Source of the DNA: Bacteroides mediterraneensis
Lineage (GTDB): Bacteria; Bacteroidota; Bacteroidia; Bacteroidales; Bacteroidaceae
Reading direction: 5' to 3'
Assembly: GCF_025993685.1 (NCBI RefSeq)
Contig: NZ_DAJPEN010000001.1
Coordinates: forward strand, 124,001 to 188,000
DNA: 64,000 nt
Below, one piece after another: positions 62,298 to 64,000 of this stretch; the stretch's first letter is position 1, and every line of letters begins with the position of its first letter. The translations under genes were made by a program, and so were the position numbers. A model generated the notes under the pieces. The model was not told the DNA's origin and searched no databases. It saw only the letters and a program-made list of their open reading frames with translations.

Positions 62298-62370
62298 AGA
62301 CGTATGTTTTCCTTTCGTGAAACGTACGTTTTCCCCGGCGGAAACCTACGTTTCCCGAGAGGAAAACATA
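62298..62370. repeat. 22-bp-period AAACGTA array
   Basis: AGACGTA (62298), AAACGTA (62320), AAACCTA (62342) and AAACATA (62364) are each exactly 22 bases apart, most followed by GTTTTCC or GTTTCCC. Same core and period as the arrays at 7.2 and 28.8 kb. Confidence 0.78.
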
Positions 62371-62618
62371 GAAAATGTCGGGAGTCTCTGAAAAAAATGT
62401 GCCTGCGGTGTGAATTTTCCGGGGCGTTATTTGTCATGCCGCCTGTGAAAATCACGGCTTTTATGATGGACTGGTACCTCTGTTTCCTGCGTTCTCGGAT
62501 GTTTTTCCGGTTTTTGGCCTTCGTGCAAAGAAATTTCGTGCAGGATTTTTCCGTGTTTCCGCTGTTCTCTTGTACCAGTTCGGTGTGCATCTTTGCCTTT
62601 TCTTTTTACACATGCGCT

Positions 62619-62646
62619 CATGTGCGCGTGCACGCGCCCGCGCGAA
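62619..62646. other. Alternating purine-pyrimidine tract (Z-DNA candidate)
   Basis: From 62619 to 62637 bases strictly alternate (CATGTGCGCGTGCACGCGC), and after one C the CGCGCG pattern resumes. It lies 150 bases before the first rRNA promoter. Confidence 0.65.
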
Positions 62647-62771
62647 ATATATAATGTAGGGCTGTTCCCGTCCGTTCCCGGAGGTGTCGGAAAAACATGC
62701 CCTGCAACACGTTCTTTTCCAGGTATTTATAAAAATCTTCAAAAATTTCTTCAAAAAAGAGTGTGATAAAA

Positions 62772-62802
62772 GTTGCAGGATCGGAAAAAGTGCGTACCTT
62801 TG
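62772..62802 (+). promoter_or_regulatory. rRNA operon promoter P1
   Basis: GTTG at 62772-62775 (one mismatch to TTTG), 19 bases, then TACCTTTG at 62795-62802, followed by CAACCGCTTTCGAG. Confidence 0.7.
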
Positions 62803-62974
62803 CAACCGCTTTCGAGAGGGAGAGCCGCTGAGAATGACAGACTGGTGAAGAGAGGCAGACTATCAAAGGCGCTGCACCCGAGTATCTTACCTTGCAAGAC
62901 GGCAAGGGAGCGAGAAACGGATAAGCCCCGCGAGGTCCTCCCGAGAAACTTTTTCGAAAAAACTTTCGGAAAAA

Positions 62975-63006
62975 TTTGGAGGGAAAGAAAAAACGCCTTA
63001 CCTTTG
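62975..63006 (+). promoter_or_regulatory. rRNA operon promoter P2
   Basis: TTTG at 62975-62978, 20 bases, then TACCTTTG at 62999-63006, followed by CAAACGCTTTCCCG. The element downstream of the -7 box is shared with P1. The leader continues about 210 bases to 16S. Confidence 0.8.
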
Positions 63007-63216
63007 CAAACGCTTTCCCGCTGAAACGGGAGCACGAAAGAAAGATAGTTCTTTGAAAGACTTTAGATAAACAAACGAAGATGTAGTACAAGAAGTAGTC
63101 TTATATATAATGTATATATGGGATGAAACAAGAACCGTCAATAACCTGAAAAGGATATGAAAGAATCGGTTTCCTGGAACAGAATCAACGATACCCGCAA
63201 GGGTAAGAAAATATTT

Positions 63217-64000
<784 letters not shown>

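Noticed and set aside
62304..62654. 116-residue plus-strand open frame
   Set aside because: It begins inside the 22-bp-period array, runs through the Z-DNA tract, has no family resemblance and no promoter box at a suitable distance.
62618..63091. 157-residue minus-strand open frame
   Set aside because: It covers both rRNA promoters and the leader; composition is unlike a protein.

Overview
The window comes from a gut-type Bacteroidales chromosome, most likely Bacteroides or Phocaeicola. The 5' half of a 16S rRNA gene lies at the right edge. Promoters carry the Bacteroides -33 TTTG / -7 TAnnTTTG boxes instead of sigma70 boxes. The gene content (SusC/SusD pair, hybrid two-component regulator, TonB-dependent receptors, AraC regulators, FtsX-type permeases) is typical of this order.

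Layout. 1-14 kb is mostly housekeeping: AraC fragment, manA, a TonB receptor with a beta-helix lipoprotein, yaaA, a thioredoxin-like protein, a lone carB, an AT-rich lspA, trpS and murF. 14.2-34.4 kb is a polysaccharide utilisation locus. It holds a BNR_4 beta-propeller, a GH105-DUF2264 fusion, two GH43 enzymes (one of exo-beta-1,3-galactanase type), a hybrid two-component regulator (HTCS), SusC and SusD. The enzyme set points to arabinogalactan-protein glycans; this is an inference. The locus is split by an IS1182-type insertion sequence and an AT-rich pair of P-loop ATPase genes whose promoter carries four direct repeats at a 16-bp period.

34.6-48 kb holds asd, a CPA2 antiporter, tcdA, a LolD-like ATPase, a secreted EEP-family hydrolase, a CvfB-like S1 protein, a basic proline/arginine-rich secreted protein, an AAA ATPase + DUF4435 pair resembling the gene layout of PARIS anti-phage systems, a divergent UPF1-type helicase and a YidE/AspT-type transporter. 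48.5-56.6 kb holds a thioesterase with a mechanosensitive channel, a thioredoxin-like lipoprotein, the operon etfB-etfA-acyl-CoA dehydrogenase, and an ECF sigma factor with small membrane proteins. 56.9-61.7 kb is a pair of FtsX-type ABC permeases, flanked by two nearly identical copies of a putative small RNA with its own promoter and terminator. The last 2 kb is the rRNA operon leader with two tandem, near-identical promoters and the start of 16S.

The least expected structure is non-coding. Three intergenic regions (about 7.2, 28.8 and 62.3 kb) carry arrays of an AAACGTA-type motif at an exact 22-bp period, and a fourth (48.15 kb) carries a CCCACACTGTG array at an exact 21-bp period. Both periods are close to two DNA helical turns. 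I do not recognise these arrays as a described element. The best candidates for little-described protein systems are the two-ATPase island at 22.0-24.3 kb and the AAA/DUF4435 pair at 42.4-44.2 kb.
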